A program made the translations under genes and the position numbers. From Planctomycetota bacterium (GTDB lineage: Bacteria; Planctomycetota; UBA1135; GCA-002686595): a stretch of DNA of 64,000 nt. Positions 32,361-41,143 of the stretch are shown here, piece after piece. Every line of letters begins with the position of its first letter. The stretch's first letter is position 1. The stretch spans positions 7,533-71,532 of the forward strand of contig JACKHS010000019.1 in the NCBI GenBank assembly GCA_020638875.1. The letters are read 5' to 3'. A model generated the notes under the pieces. It worked only from the letters and a program-made list of their open reading frames with translations. It was not told the DNA's origin and did no database searches.

Positions 32361-35017
32361 GAGAGCAGCTCCGTGAGCTCGGCGACGCTGCCCTCGCCGG
32401 CGGGGTCGGGGTGGAAGACGACGCGCTGCCGTGCGCCGTTCGTGCCGCGGAACCACAGGTCGTCGAGCGGCGCGGGCGCACGCAGCGCGAGGCGGCGCTC
32501 GAGCGCGACGCGCTCGCCGTCGAGGACCGGCACGAGGTGCTCCTCGATCTCGACCGCGCCCAGCGTGTAGCGCCAGATCGGCCGGTGCGCGGCGTCGGTG
32601 CGGCGGCCGCGCGCGTGCAGCGGCGAGCGCCGCGCGACCACGTCGGGCCACGGTGCGTCGCCGCGCGCGAGGCGCGCGAAGGGCGGCCCCGTGGGCAAGG
32701 TGAGCACGTCGTCACTGCCGGGGCGTTCGAGCTGGCCGGCGCGGCCCTCCCACGTGCCGCGTGCGTTGAAGAAGCGCCCGCGCCACACGAACGCGAGGCG
32801 CGAGTCCTCGACGTCGAAGGCGTAGTGCACGTTCTCCGGCAGCCCGACCGCGACGGTGCGCGGGCTGACGCCGTCCATGAACACGCCGGCGAGCAGCGGC
32901 CCGTCCTCCGGCACGAGCTCGTACGCGCTGTCGGGCGTCACGAGGCCGTGCGGCAGCGGCATCGCCGCGCCCTGCGAGAGGTAGACCCACAGCGCGTCGA
33001 TCTGCGCGTCCTTGTCGCCGCCGAGCACGTCCTTCACCGGGCTCTCGCCGTCGATCCAGAAGCCCGGCATGCGCGTGTTCATGTTGATCGCGCCCGGCTC
33101 GCGCAGGAGCTCGCGGAACCACGGGTACTGCACGCGCTCGTGCACGGTCGCGAGGTCGACGGCGGGGATGCCGAGCGACGGATAGCCCGCGAACCAGTGG
33201 CACTGGATGCAGCCGAAGCCCTGCGTGCCCGCGAGGCGTTGGCCGTCGCGCGCGAGCTCGGGGTCGAAGCTCGGCGGCGCGGGCGGGTCGGCCGGCGCGT
33301 CGGCGGCGGCGAGCGCCTCGACGAGACCGTCGAGCGCGTCCGGGCCGAAGTGCGGCATGCGCGCATAGAGATACGGTCGCACGCGCTCGCCCTCGAACAG
33401 CACGCGCCGCAGCGCGCCCTCGGTGAGCTTCGCGCCCACGCCGTCGAGGTGCGGCGGCACGCGCCCCTCCTCGCCGAGGTCGATGTCCTCGTCGGCGAAG
33501 AAGTAGGCCAGGCGCGCGGCCGAGGGACCGCCGACGTCGGCGCGCACGTGACACGCGTTGCAGCGCGCGCCCCGCAAGGTGAGCGCCGCGTCCTCGGCCG
33601 GCGACGGCTCGCGCGGCGGCGCGGGGTGCGCGAGGGCCGCGCGCAGGTCCGCGAGCTGCGCCTGCGAGAGGCCGTAGTGCGGGACGCCCGCGACGGGCTC
33701 GTCGGCGAGGCACCCCGTCGGGTGCGCCGCGTCGAACTCCGCGTACGGACGCGGCGCGGTCGGGCGCAGGTCGTGGCACCCCGCGCAGCCGAGCTTCGCG
33801 AAGGCGCCTTCGCCGCGCTGAGCGCGCGCCGGATCGAGCGCGAAGGGCGCGTCCGGCGGCGCGAGCGCCCAGGCGCGGTGCCGGCCGTCGTCACCGCGCA
33901 GCCGCCGCTCGGCGAAGCCGGGCCCCGACCACCACGCCTCGAAGACCTCCTCGCCGGCGCGCTCGTCGTAGGTGATGCGCAGCGCGTGCTCCCCGGCGTC
34001 GAGCTCGACCGTGCCGCGCGCCTCGCGCGCCGCGTGGTCGCCCGAGTTGTCGACCACGAGCGCGCCGTCGATCCACACGGTCGTGCCGTCGTCCGAGCGC
34101 GTGCGGAACGCGTAGCGGCCGGCCTCGCGGATCGGCAGGCGGCCCTCGAACACGACCGCGAAGCGATCCTCGCGGTGCGCGGGCAGCGCGAGCTCGTCGC
34201 GCACGACGCCGGTGCGCGCCGGCGTCAGGCCCGCGAACTCCGGCGCGTACGGGCCGGGGTCGACCTCGTAGTAGCTCCAGCGCAGCCCGGGCGTCGCGAC
34301 GTCGAGCGCCTCGGGCGCGATCTGCGCGCGCAAGAGGTACGCGGCGATCGCCTCGGCCTCGCCGACCGTGAGGTCGAGCGCGGGCATGCGCCCCGAGCGG
34401 CGCGTCGCCAGCGGGTCGCGCAGGAAGGCGGCGAGCTCGGCGACGTTCGTCTTCTCCGCGAGGTCGAGCAGCTCGAGGTCCGGCGCGCCCTCGCTCGCCG
34501 GCGGCTGCCAGTCGCGCGCGAGGTCGAGCGGCTCGTAGAGCGCCTCGAGCGGCTCCTCGGGCCCGTGGCACGCGACGCAGCCGACCTCGTGGTAGAGCTG
34601 GCGCCCCTCGTCGAGCAGCTCCGCGGTCGCGCCGAAGGGCGCGCGCGCGAACGGCCCGCCGCGGCTCGCGAGGTAGTGCACGAGGTCCTCGACGAGCTCC
34701 GCGCGCTCCGCCTCGGCGAGGCCCGCGAGCACGTCGGGCATGCGCGTGCCCGGCCGCACGTGCAGCGGATCGGCGAGGTAGCGCCGCAGGTACGCGGGGC
34801 TGCGCTGCGCGCCGACGCGCTCGAGCGACGGCGCGGCGACCACGGCGGCGGGCCGCGCGGCCCCGGGGAAGGGCTCGTGACAGCGCGCGCAGCCGAGCTC
34901 GGCGTGCATCAGCTCGCCGGGCAGGATCAGCGCGGACTCGGGCGGCGTCGGCGGCTCGTCCTGCGCGCGGCCGCCGAGCAGCGCGGCGAGGACGAGGAGC
35001 GGCGTGGGGTCAGGCAT
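32354..35017 (-). CDS. Five-heme cytochrome c with PA14 domain
   Basis: 887 residues with a short signal peptide. Five CxxCH heme motifs: C43-A-R-C-H, C147-V-A-C-H, C411-A-G-C-H, C486-N-A-C-H and C603-I-Q-C-H. Between the second and third a PA14-like beta domain (about 245-370) contains Y-A-F-R-T-R-S-D-D-G and W-I-D-G-A-L-V-V-D-N, typical of sugar-binding PA14 domains. The last 200 residues hold no heme and are of unknown role. It is predicted to be a periplasmic or surface electron carrier tied to the sorbosone-like dehydrogenase. A TAGGCT box lies about 25 nt upstream. Confidence 0.85.
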   Translation of the reverse strand: MPDPTPLLVLAALLGGRAQDEPPTPPESALILPGELMHAELGCARCHEPFPGAARPAAVVAAPSLERVGAQRSPAYLRRYLADPLHVRPGTRMPDVLAGLAEAERAELVEDLVHYLASRGGPFARAPFGATAELLDEGRQLYHEVGCVACHGPEEPLEALYEPLDLARDWQPPASEGAPDLELLDLAEKTNVAELAAFLRDPLATRRSGRMPALDLTVGEAEAIAAYLLRAQIAPEALDVATPGLRWSYYEVDPGPYAPEFAGLTPARTGVVRDELALPAHREDRFAVVFEGRLPIREAGRYAFRTRSDDGTTVWIDGALVVDNSGDHAAREARGTVELDAGEHALRITYDERAGEEVFEAWWSGPGFAERRLRGDDGRHRAWALAPPDAPFALDPARAQRGEGAFAKLGCAGCHDLRPTAPRPYAEFDAAHPTGCLADEPVAGVPHYGLSQAQLADLRAALAHPAPPREPSPAEDAALTLRGARCNACHVRADVGGPSAARLAYFFADEDIDLGEEGRVPPHLDGVGAKLTEGALRRVLFEGERVRPYLYARMPHFGPDALDGLVEALAAADAPADPPAPPSFDPELARDGQRLAGTQGFGCIQCHWFAGYPSLGIPAVDLATVHERVQYPWFRELLREPGAINMNTRMPGFWIDGESPVKDVLGGDKDAQIDALWVYLSQGAAMPLPHGLVTPDSAYELVPEDGPLLAGVFMDGVSPRTVAVGLPENVHYAFDVEDSRLAFVWRGRFFNARGTWEGRAGQLERPGSDDVLTLPTGPPFARLARGDAPWPDVVARRSPLHARGRRTDAAHRPIWRYTLGAVEIEEHLVPVLDGERVALERRLALRAPAPLDDLWFRGTNGARQRVVFHPDPAGEGSVAELTELLSW

Positions 35018-35180
35018 GGGCGGTGGGCGCGCGAGCGGGCCCACAGCCTAGCCCGCTGAGGCCGCGCTGCGCAGGCCAGGGCGACATCCTGCGCTCCGCT
35101 GCGGCCCCGGAGCGCCGCGCCGCAGTCACCGCTTCGCCCGCGCCTCCAGACCCCGCACCGCGGCGGAGGCCGTCTGCGCC

Positions 35181-35969
35181 TCAGAAGCTCGCCTGGAGCA
35201 TCAGGTACGGCCCGCTGAAGCCGAGGTCGAGGGCGATCTCCTCGCCGTCCTCGTTCGACTCGACGTCGAGGCGCGTGTAGCGGTAGCCGAGGCCGGCCGA
35301 GAGGCGCAGGCGGTCCTCGCCGCCGAGCAGGCGGTAGCGCGCGAAGAGGTCGAGGTCGACGAAGGTCACCTCGTCGTACTTCACCGCCGCGCGGAAGCCG
35401 TCGAGCAGGGCGGTGATCTCGAAGTCGCCGAGCACCACGCCGCCGCGCACGGCCAGCACCGGGATCGGCACGAGCTCGTTCACGTCGAGCGTGTCGCCGC
35501 CCGGCGACGTGTCGGTCACCGACGCGTCGACGTCGACGCCGACGAGGCCCAGGCCGAGGCCGAGCTCCCAGACCTCGGTCGGCAGCACGTCCCAGGTCAC
35601 GATGCCCTGGTAGAGGCCGAGGTCGAGCTTGCTGTCGACCGGCGCGCCCGCGTTGATCGTGTTGCCGTTCGAGTCGGTCAGCGACGCCGAGAGCGTGCCG
35701 CTGCCGTCGTGGTTGGACTGCTGCAGCGCGAGCGTGACGCGCGGCATGCCCGCGTCGAGGTCGGCGCGCAGGCCGAGCACGCTGTCGTCCTTGGTGAAGC
35801 CGGCCTGCTCGATGTCGGCGGTGTTGAGCGTGCCGACGCCGCCGGTGTCGCGGATGCCGAAGTTGCCGGACGGGTCCACCGCGCCGAAGCGCGGCATCAC
35901 GTCGACCGAGGGCGCGGCACAGCCGCAGGCGAGCGCGGAGAGCGCGAGTGCGAGAGCGAGGGAGCGCAT
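35181..35969 (-). CDS. Outer-membrane beta-barrel lipoprotein
   Basis: 262 residues. A lipoprotein-type signal (M-R-S-L-A-L-A-L-A-L-S-A-L-A-C-G-C) is followed by alternating hydrophobic strands and a terminal aromatic residue (L-M-L-Q-A-S-F), as in outer-membrane barrels. Strands such as E-L-G-L-G-L-G-L-V-G-V-D-V-D, V-L-A-V-R-G-G-V and R-L-S-A-G-L-G-Y-R-Y support this. The combination of lipobox and barrel is uncommon but occurs. AGGAGG lies 3 nt before the ATG, an unusually good ribosome site for this window. Function unknown. Confidence 0.7.
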   Translation of the reverse strand: MRSLALALALSALACGCAAPSVDVMPRFGAVDPSGNFGIRDTGGVGTLNTADIEQAGFTKDDSVLGLRADLDAGMPRVTLALQQSNHDGSGTLSASLTDSNGNTINAGAPVDSKLDLGLYQGIVTWDVLPTEVWELGLGLGLVGVDVDASVTDTSPGGDTLDVNELVPIPVLAVRGGVVLGDFEITALLDGFRAAVKYDEVTFVDLDLFARYRLLGGEDRLRLSAGLGYRYTRLDVESNEDGEEIALDLGFSGPYLMLQASF

Positions 35970-36055
35970 GGGACCTCCTGGAGGCGCGAGGGACTCGGGC
36001 CCCGAAGAGAGCACTCCGCGCGGCCCGCGTCCACCACGGGCCGCGCGCGTCGTCC

Positions 36056-37483
36056 TCAGGCCTCGTCCTCGATCGCGTCGAGCAGCGCGACGAGGTCCTC
36101 GTCGCCCGTGAGCGGGTTGCTCGCCACCAGGCGGAAGGTCGGCGCGCCGTCCAGCGTCGCGTAGTTGACGAGGAAGCGCCCCGAGTCGGCCAGCGCCGCG
36201 CGGATGCGCAGCGTCGCCGCGCCCTCGGCCCGGTCGCGCGCCTCGCCCGTCGCGCCGCGCTCGGCGCGCGGCAGGTAGCGGAAGCACACGTTCGTGCCCA
36301 TCGGCTCGCGCACGAGGCGGAAGCCCGCGCGCTGCTCCACCAGCGCGCGGAAGCGCCGCGCCTGGTCGAACAGGCCCTCGATGCGCTCGGCGTAGCCCTG
36401 GTCGCCGTGGACCTGCCACGCGTACCACAGCTTCAGCGCGTCCACGCGCCGGCCGCACTGCAGCGTGCGGTCGCCGAGGTCCCAGTCCTGGTCGGAGTCC
36501 TCGTGGAACAGGTAGTCGGCGTTCATGCCCATCGTGCCGACCAGCGTCCCGCGCTCGCGCATCAGCGTCGCCGAGCAGGCCAGCGGCACGCCCATCATCT
36601 TGTGCGGGTTCCACGCCACCGAGTCGGCGCGGTCGATGCCCGCGAGCAGGTCGCGGTGGCGCACGGACAGCAGCGCGCTGCCGCCGTACGAGGCGTCGAC
36701 GTGCAGCCACAGCCCGTGGCGCCCGGCGACGTCGGCCAGCGCGTCGATCGGGTCGAAGGCGCCGGCGACCGTCGTGCCGGCCGTGGCGGCGACGAGGAAG
36801 GGCGTGCGCCCGCGGCGCGCCTCGGCGACGACCAGGCGCTCGAGCGCGTCGGGGCGCATGCGGCCCTGCGCGTCGACCGGGACCTCGACGGTGCCGCCCG
36901 TGCCGATGCCCGCGACCATGCCGGCGCGCTTGAGCGAGTAGTGCGACTCGCACGAGGTGAACATCACCGGGCGGTCGTCGGCGTTCAGGCCCTCGTGCTT
37001 GACGTGCGGGAAGGCGCGCTGGCGCGCGGCGAGGACGCACATCAGGTTCGAGATCGAGCCGCCGGGCGCGAACACGCCTTCGCCCTGGTCGAAGCCGACG
37101 TAGCGGTTGAGGCGCTCGATCAGCGCGAGCTCGACGACCGTGCCGACCGGCGCGGCCTCGTACGTGTACATCGACGTGTTGCCGAGCGCGGCGACCCACT
37201 CGCCCAGGATCCCGGCGGGGTCGTAGCCGCCGAAGAGCTGGTTGAGGAAGCGCGGGTGGCCGGTGCGCACCGACCAGTGCAGCGTCTTGCGCGCGAGGTC
37301 GAGCACGCCCTCGAGGCCGCGGCCCTCCGCGGGCAGCTCGAGCTCCAGCGCGGCGATCAGCTCGCGCGGCGGCACGCGCCGCACGACGGGCTGGTCGCGG
37401 TCGTGGTTCTGGGCCAGCGTGTCGACGGCGAGGCGGGCGGCCTCGGTGAAGAGGGCGTCCAGGGCGTCACGGGGAGAGGTCAT
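36056..37483 (-). CDS. PLP-dependent group II decarboxylase (CSAD/GAD65-like)
   Basis: 475 residues. PLP lysine K295 lies in V-A-W-N-P-H-K-M-M-G. Other group II decarboxylase text: H-P-R-F-L-N-Q-L-F-G-G, T-Y-E-A-A-P-V, A-P-G-G-S-I-S-N-L, V-A-A-T-A-G-T-T-V and H-V-D-A-S-Y-G-G. It resembles animal-type cysteine sulfinate and glutamate decarboxylases more than bacterial GadB, so it may make taurine precursors, GABA or beta-alanine. Substrate is not decided by these motifs. A TACGAT box lies 36 nt upstream. It is divergent from the ABC exporter genes. Confidence 0.87.
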   Translation of the reverse strand: MTSPRDALDALFTEAARLAVDTLAQNHDRDQPVVRRVPPRELIAALELELPAEGRGLEGVLDLARKTLHWSVRTGHPRFLNQLFGGYDPAGILGEWVAALGNTSMYTYEAAPVGTVVELALIERLNRYVGFDQGEGVFAPGGSISNLMCVLAARQRAFPHVKHEGLNADDRPVMFTSCESHYSLKRAGMVAGIGTGGTVEVPVDAQGRMRPDALERLVVAEARRGRTPFLVAATAGTTVAGAFDPIDALADVAGRHGLWLHVDASYGGSALLSVRHRDLLAGIDRADSVAWNPHKMMGVPLACSATLMRERGTLVGTMGMNADYLFHEDSDQDWDLGDRTLQCGRRVDALKLWYAWQVHGDQGYAERIEGLFDQARRFRALVEQRAGFRLVREPMGTNVCFRYLPRAERGATGEARDRAEGAATLRIRAALADSGRFLVNYATLDGAPTFRLVASNPLTGDEDLVALLDAIEDEA

Positions 37484-37649
37484 GGTTCCGTCGGCGAGCG
37501 TCCGGGGAGGCGCGCGAGGGATCGTATCCGCGGCCCGCGGACCGTCGTGACAGGTTTCCCGTGATCCGTGCGAATGACCTCGGCACCATGGCGCAACGTG
37601 GCGCTCGACCTCGCGGCGTCCGCTGCCCGCACCCCTCGCGCCCGCCTCC

Positions 37650-38579
37650 ATGATCGAAGTCCAGGACCTCCGCAAGACGTACGGCGACCTCGTCGCCGTG
37701 GACGGCGTGAGCTTCCGCGCGCCCGCCGGCGCCATCTACGGCCTGCTCGGTCCCAACGGCGCCGGCAAGTCGACGACGATCGGCTGCCTCAGCGGCCTCG
37801 TCGCGCCGAGCGCCGGGCGCGTGTCCGTCTGCGGTCACGACGTGCTCAGCGACGGCCCGGCCGCCAAGCGCGCGCTCGGCGTGGTGCCGCAGGAGCTCGC
37901 GCTCTACGAGGACGTCAGCGCGAGCGACAACCTCGCCTACTGGGGCGCGGCGTACGGGCTGCGCGGCGCCGAGCTGAAGGCGCGCGTGCTCGAGGTGCTC
38001 GAGCTCGTCGAGCTGGCCGACCGCGCGAAGGAGCCGGTCAAGGGCTTCAGCGGCGGCATGAAGCGGCGCCTCAACTTCGGCTGCGGCGTCGTGCACCGGC
38101 CGGCGGTGCTGCTGCTCGACGAGCCGACGGTCGGCGTCGACCCGCAGAGCCGGCGCAAGCTGCTCGACCTCGTGCGGCGCTTCGCGGACGAGGGTGCGTG
38201 CGTGCTCTACACGACGCACTACATGGAGGAGGCGGAGGAGCTGTGCGACCGCCTCGCGATCGTCGATCACGGCAAGCTGCTCGCGGAGGGCACGCTGGCC
38301 GAGCTGCGCGGCGAGCTGGGCGAGCGCGACCTGCTGCGCCTGTCGGGCCGCTTCGAGCCCGAGGCCGCGCGCGCGGCGCTGGCGTCCTTCGACGGCTGCG
38401 AGGTCGTCAGCGCCGAGCCCGACGCGCTGATGCTCTCGATGGCCGGCGCGACGCGCCAGCTCGCGAGCCTGTTCGGCGCGCTCGACGGCGCCGGCGCGCA
38501 GGTCGTCGAGACGACGCTGACGCAGCCGAACCTCGAGTCGCTGTTCATCAAGCTCACCGGCCGGGAGCTGCGCGAGTAG
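37650..38579 (+). CDS. ABC-2 type exporter ATPase
   Basis: 309 residues. Walker A G-P-N-G-A-G-K-S-T (35-43), Q-loop, signature F-S-G-G-M-K-R-R, Walker B L-L-L-D-E-P, and H-loop T-T-H-Y-M. A C-terminal regulatory segment of about 90 residues follows, as in DrrA/NatA-type ATPases. First gene of a three-gene operon with two permeases; gaps are 2 and 1 bp. Substrate unknown. Confidence 0.9.
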   Translation: MIEVQDLRKTYGDLVAVDGVSFRAPAGAIYGLLGPNGAGKSTTIGCLSGLVAPSAGRVSVCGHDVLSDGPAAKRALGVVPQELALYEDVSASDNLAYWGAAYGLRGAELKARVLEVLELVELADRAKEPVKGFSGGMKRRLNFGCGVVHRPAVLLLDEPTVGVDPQSRRKLLDLVRRFADEGACVLYTTHYMEEAEELCDRLAIVDHGKLLAEGTLAELRGELGERDLLRLSGRFEPEAARAALASFDGCEVVSAEPDALMLSMAGATRQLASLFGALDGAGAQVVETTLTQPNLESLFIKLTGRELRE

Positions 38580-38581
38580 CG

Positions 38582-39832
38582 ATGGGCTTCGTCTGGATCT
38601 CGGCGCTCAAGGACCTGCGGCGCCGCCTCGCCGACCGCGCCGCGCTCGTGCTGTGGCTCGGCATCCCGCTGCTGCTGGGCGGCTTGATGAGCCTCGCGAT
38701 GGGCGGCGGCGGCGGCGACGTGAAGCCCAAGGCCAAGCTGCTCGTCGCCGACCTCGACGACAGCTTCGCGAGCCAGGCGCTGGTCCGTCTGGCCGGCGGC
38801 GCGGGCGAGCAGGGCCTGCTCGAGGCGAGCGAGGTCGAGCTGGCCGAGGGCGAGGCGCGCATGTCCGACGGCGAGGCCTCGGGCCTCCTGGTCGTGCCCG
38901 CCGGCTTCGGCCAAGCGCTGTTCGAGAGCGCGCCCACCGAGCTGCGCCTCGTCACGAACCCCTCGCAGCGCATCCTGCCCGGCATCCTGCGCTCGGGGTT
39001 CGAGCTGCTCGTCGAGCTCGTCTTCTACGTGCAGCGCGTGTTCGGCGACGAGCTCGCCGTGTGGGCCGACGGCCCGCCGGAGGGCGCCAGCTTCTTCGGC
39101 GACGCGGCCGTCGCCGCGCAGAGCGTCGCGATCAACGACAAGCTCGAGCGGCTCGAGAGCGTGCTCTTCCCGCCGGTGCTGAAGCTCGAGTCCGAGTTCG
39201 TCGTCGAGGAGGACGCGGGCCCGCCCGAGGGCGGCATGGGGCTGCTGCTGTTCCCCGGCATCGTCTTCATGGCGCTGCTGTTCGTCGCGCAGGGCATGAG
39301 CGACGACCTGTGGACCGAGCTCGAGGCCGGCACGCTGCGCCGCGCGCTGGCCTCGCCGCAAGGGCTGGGGACGCTGCTGCTCGGCAAGCTCGTCGCCTCG
39401 ACGCTGGTCATCGCCGCGGTCTGCGCGCTGTCGCTCGTGATGGGCGCGCTGGCCTTCGGTCTCGCGCCGGGCGCGCTCGCCGTCGGCTTCTTCTGGCTCG
39501 TGCTGACCGGCGCCGCGCTCGTGCCGCTGTTCCTGTTCGTGCAGACCTTCGGCTCGAGCAAGCGCAGCGCGGGCATCCTGGCCAACGTGCTCGTCTTCCC
39601 GCTGATGATGATCGGCGGCAGCTTCTTCCCGTTCGAGGTCATGCCGGACTGGATGGCGAGCCTCGGCCGCCGCACGCCCAACGGTCTGGCCGTCGTGCGC
39701 TTCAAGGAGCTGCTCGTCGGCAGCGCGGACCTCGCCGCGCTCGCCAACGACGGCGCGCTGCTCGCCGCCATGGCGGCCGCGCTCTTCTTCCTGACGCTGC
39801 GCCGCACGCGCCGGCGCTTCCTCGCGGCCTGA
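38582..39832 (+). CDS. ABC-2 type exporter permease
   Basis: 416 residues. One N-terminal helix (about 22-40), a large extracytoplasmic domain, then a cluster of about five helices (L-L-L-F-P-G-I-V-F-M-A-L, V-I-A-A-V-C-A-L-S-L-V-M-G, F-F-W-L-V-L-T-G-A-A-L). L-R-R-A-L-A-S-P and S-F-F-P-F-E-V-M-P-D-W-M are typical of ABC-2 (NatB/YhgE-like) membrane proteins. Pairs with the upstream ATPase and downstream permease. Confidence 0.87.
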   Translation: MGFVWISALKDLRRRLADRAALVLWLGIPLLLGGLMSLAMGGGGGDVKPKAKLLVADLDDSFASQALVRLAGGAGEQGLLEASEVELAEGEARMSDGEASGLLVVPAGFGQALFESAPTELRLVTNPSQRILPGILRSGFELLVELVFYVQRVFGDELAVWADGPPEGASFFGDAAVAAQSVAINDKLERLESVLFPPVLKLESEFVVEEDAGPPEGGMGLLLFPGIVFMALLFVAQGMSDDLWTELEAGTLRRALASPQGLGTLLLGKLVASTLVIAAVCALSLVMGALAFGLAPGALAVGFFWLVLTGAALVPLFLFVQTFGSSKRSAGILANVLVFPLMMIGGSFFPFEVMPDWMASLGRRTPNGLAVVRFKELLVGSADLAALANDGALLAAMAAALFFLTLRRTRRRFLAA

Positions 39833-39833
39833 C

Positions 39834-41000
39834 ATGCTGAGGCAAGCGCTCTTCATCGCCCGCACCGACCTGCGGAGCATGCTGCGGCAGCGCGAGACCC
39901 TGGTGTGGGTCTTCGTCATGCCCTTCCTGTTCTTCTACTTCATCGGCACGGTCACCGGCGGCGGCGGGGGCGTGGGGCCGAACCTCGACCAGACCGTGCG
40001 GCTGCGCGTCGAAGGCCCGCGCGAGGGCGGCGTCGTGCAGGCGCAGCTCTTCGACGCGCTGCGCGCCGCGAACTTCGAGCTGGAGCTCGAGGGCGACGAG
40101 GTCGAGGAGCCCACGACCAAGCGTCGGCTCGTGCTGCCGACGGACTACGGCGCGCACGCGAACCTGACCGAGTCGGTGCTGGCCGGCGAGCCCGTGACGC
40201 TGCGCTTCGTGCGCGAGGGCGACGGCAACGCGGCCGACCTCGAGAAGCTGCGGCTGTCGCGCGCGGTGTACGGCGTGCTGGCCGACCTCGTCGTGCTGAA
40301 GGCGGACGGCGTCGACGTGAGCCCCGCGGCGTTCACCGCGCTGCACGACGCGCCGCGGAACCTCACGCTCGCGGTCGAGGCGGCGGGCAAGCGCAAGGTC
40401 ATCCCGAACGGCTACTCGCAGACCATCCCGGGCACCATGGTGATGTTCACCATGATGATCCTGCTGACCAGCGGCGCGATCGCGCTCGTCACCGAGCGCC
40501 AGCAGGGCCTGCTGCGGCGGCTGGCCGCGACGCCCATCCCGCGCGGCGCGGTGGTGGCCGGCAAGTGGCTCGGCAAGATGGCGCTCGCCGTCGTGCAGCT
40601 CGCCTTCGCGATGGCGGCGGGCACGCTCGTCTTCGGCATGGACTGGGGCGAGCACCTCGGCGCGGTGGCGCTGGTGCTCTTCGCCTGGGCGGCCTTCAAC
40701 GCGTCGCTCGCGATCGTGCTGGCGAACGCCGTGCGCAGCGAGGCGCAGATGTCGGGCGTCGGCGTGATCTCGACGCTGCTGCTCGCGGCGCTCGGCGGTT
40801 GCTGGTGGCCGATCGAGATCACGCCGAGCTGGATGCAGAGCCTCGCGCGCTTCCTGCCCACCGGCGCGACGATGGACGCGATGCACCAGCTCGTCAACTT
40901 CGGCAACCCGCCGTCCGCCGCGCTGGGCGCCGTCCTCGCGCTGGGCGCCGGCGCGCTCGCCCTCGGCTGGCTGGGCGCGCGCGGCTTCCGGTACCAGTAG
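39834..41000 (+). CDS. ABC-2 type exporter permease, second
   Basis: 388 residues with the same layout as the preceding permease: an N-terminal helix (V-W-V-F-V-M-P-F-L-F-F-Y-F), a soluble loop domain of about 150 residues, and five to six C-terminal helices. L-L-R-R-L-A-A-T-P-I-P-R and W-W-P-I-E-I-T-P-S-W-M are the matching landmarks. The two permeases presumably form a heterodimer. Confidence 0.87.
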   Translation: MLRQALFIARTDLRSMLRQRETLVWVFVMPFLFFYFIGTVTGGGGGVGPNLDQTVRLRVEGPREGGVVQAQLFDALRAANFELELEGDEVEEPTTKRRLVLPTDYGAHANLTESVLAGEPVTLRFVREGDGNAADLEKLRLSRAVYGVLADLVVLKADGVDVSPAAFTALHDAPRNLTLAVEAAGKRKVIPNGYSQTIPGTMVMFTMMILLTSGAIALVTERQQGLLRRLAATPIPRGAVVAGKWLGKMALAVVQLAFAMAAGTLVFGMDWGEHLGAVALVLFAWAAFNASLAIVLANAVRSEAQMSGVGVISTLLLAALGGCWWPIEITPSWMQSLARFLPTGATMDAMHQLVNFGNPPSAALGAVLALGAGALALGWLGARGFRYQ

Positions 41001-41128
41001 GGCGCCCGCCGCTCGCGCGGTCAGCCTTGCGCTCCTCCTCGCTCGACGCCCTCGGCCCGCGCCTCGAGCGCCGACACGCGCCGGCCCGGTCCCGCGCCCC
41101 CGACCTCGCCAGGCGCGCGCGGGGCGAG

Positions 41129-41134
41129 TAGGGT
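41129..41134 (+). promoter_or_regulatory. -10 box TAGGGT of the PqiA-like gene
   Basis: TAGGGT ends 9 nt before the ATG at 41144. Confidence 0.35.
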
Positions 41135-41143
41135 GGCGCCACG

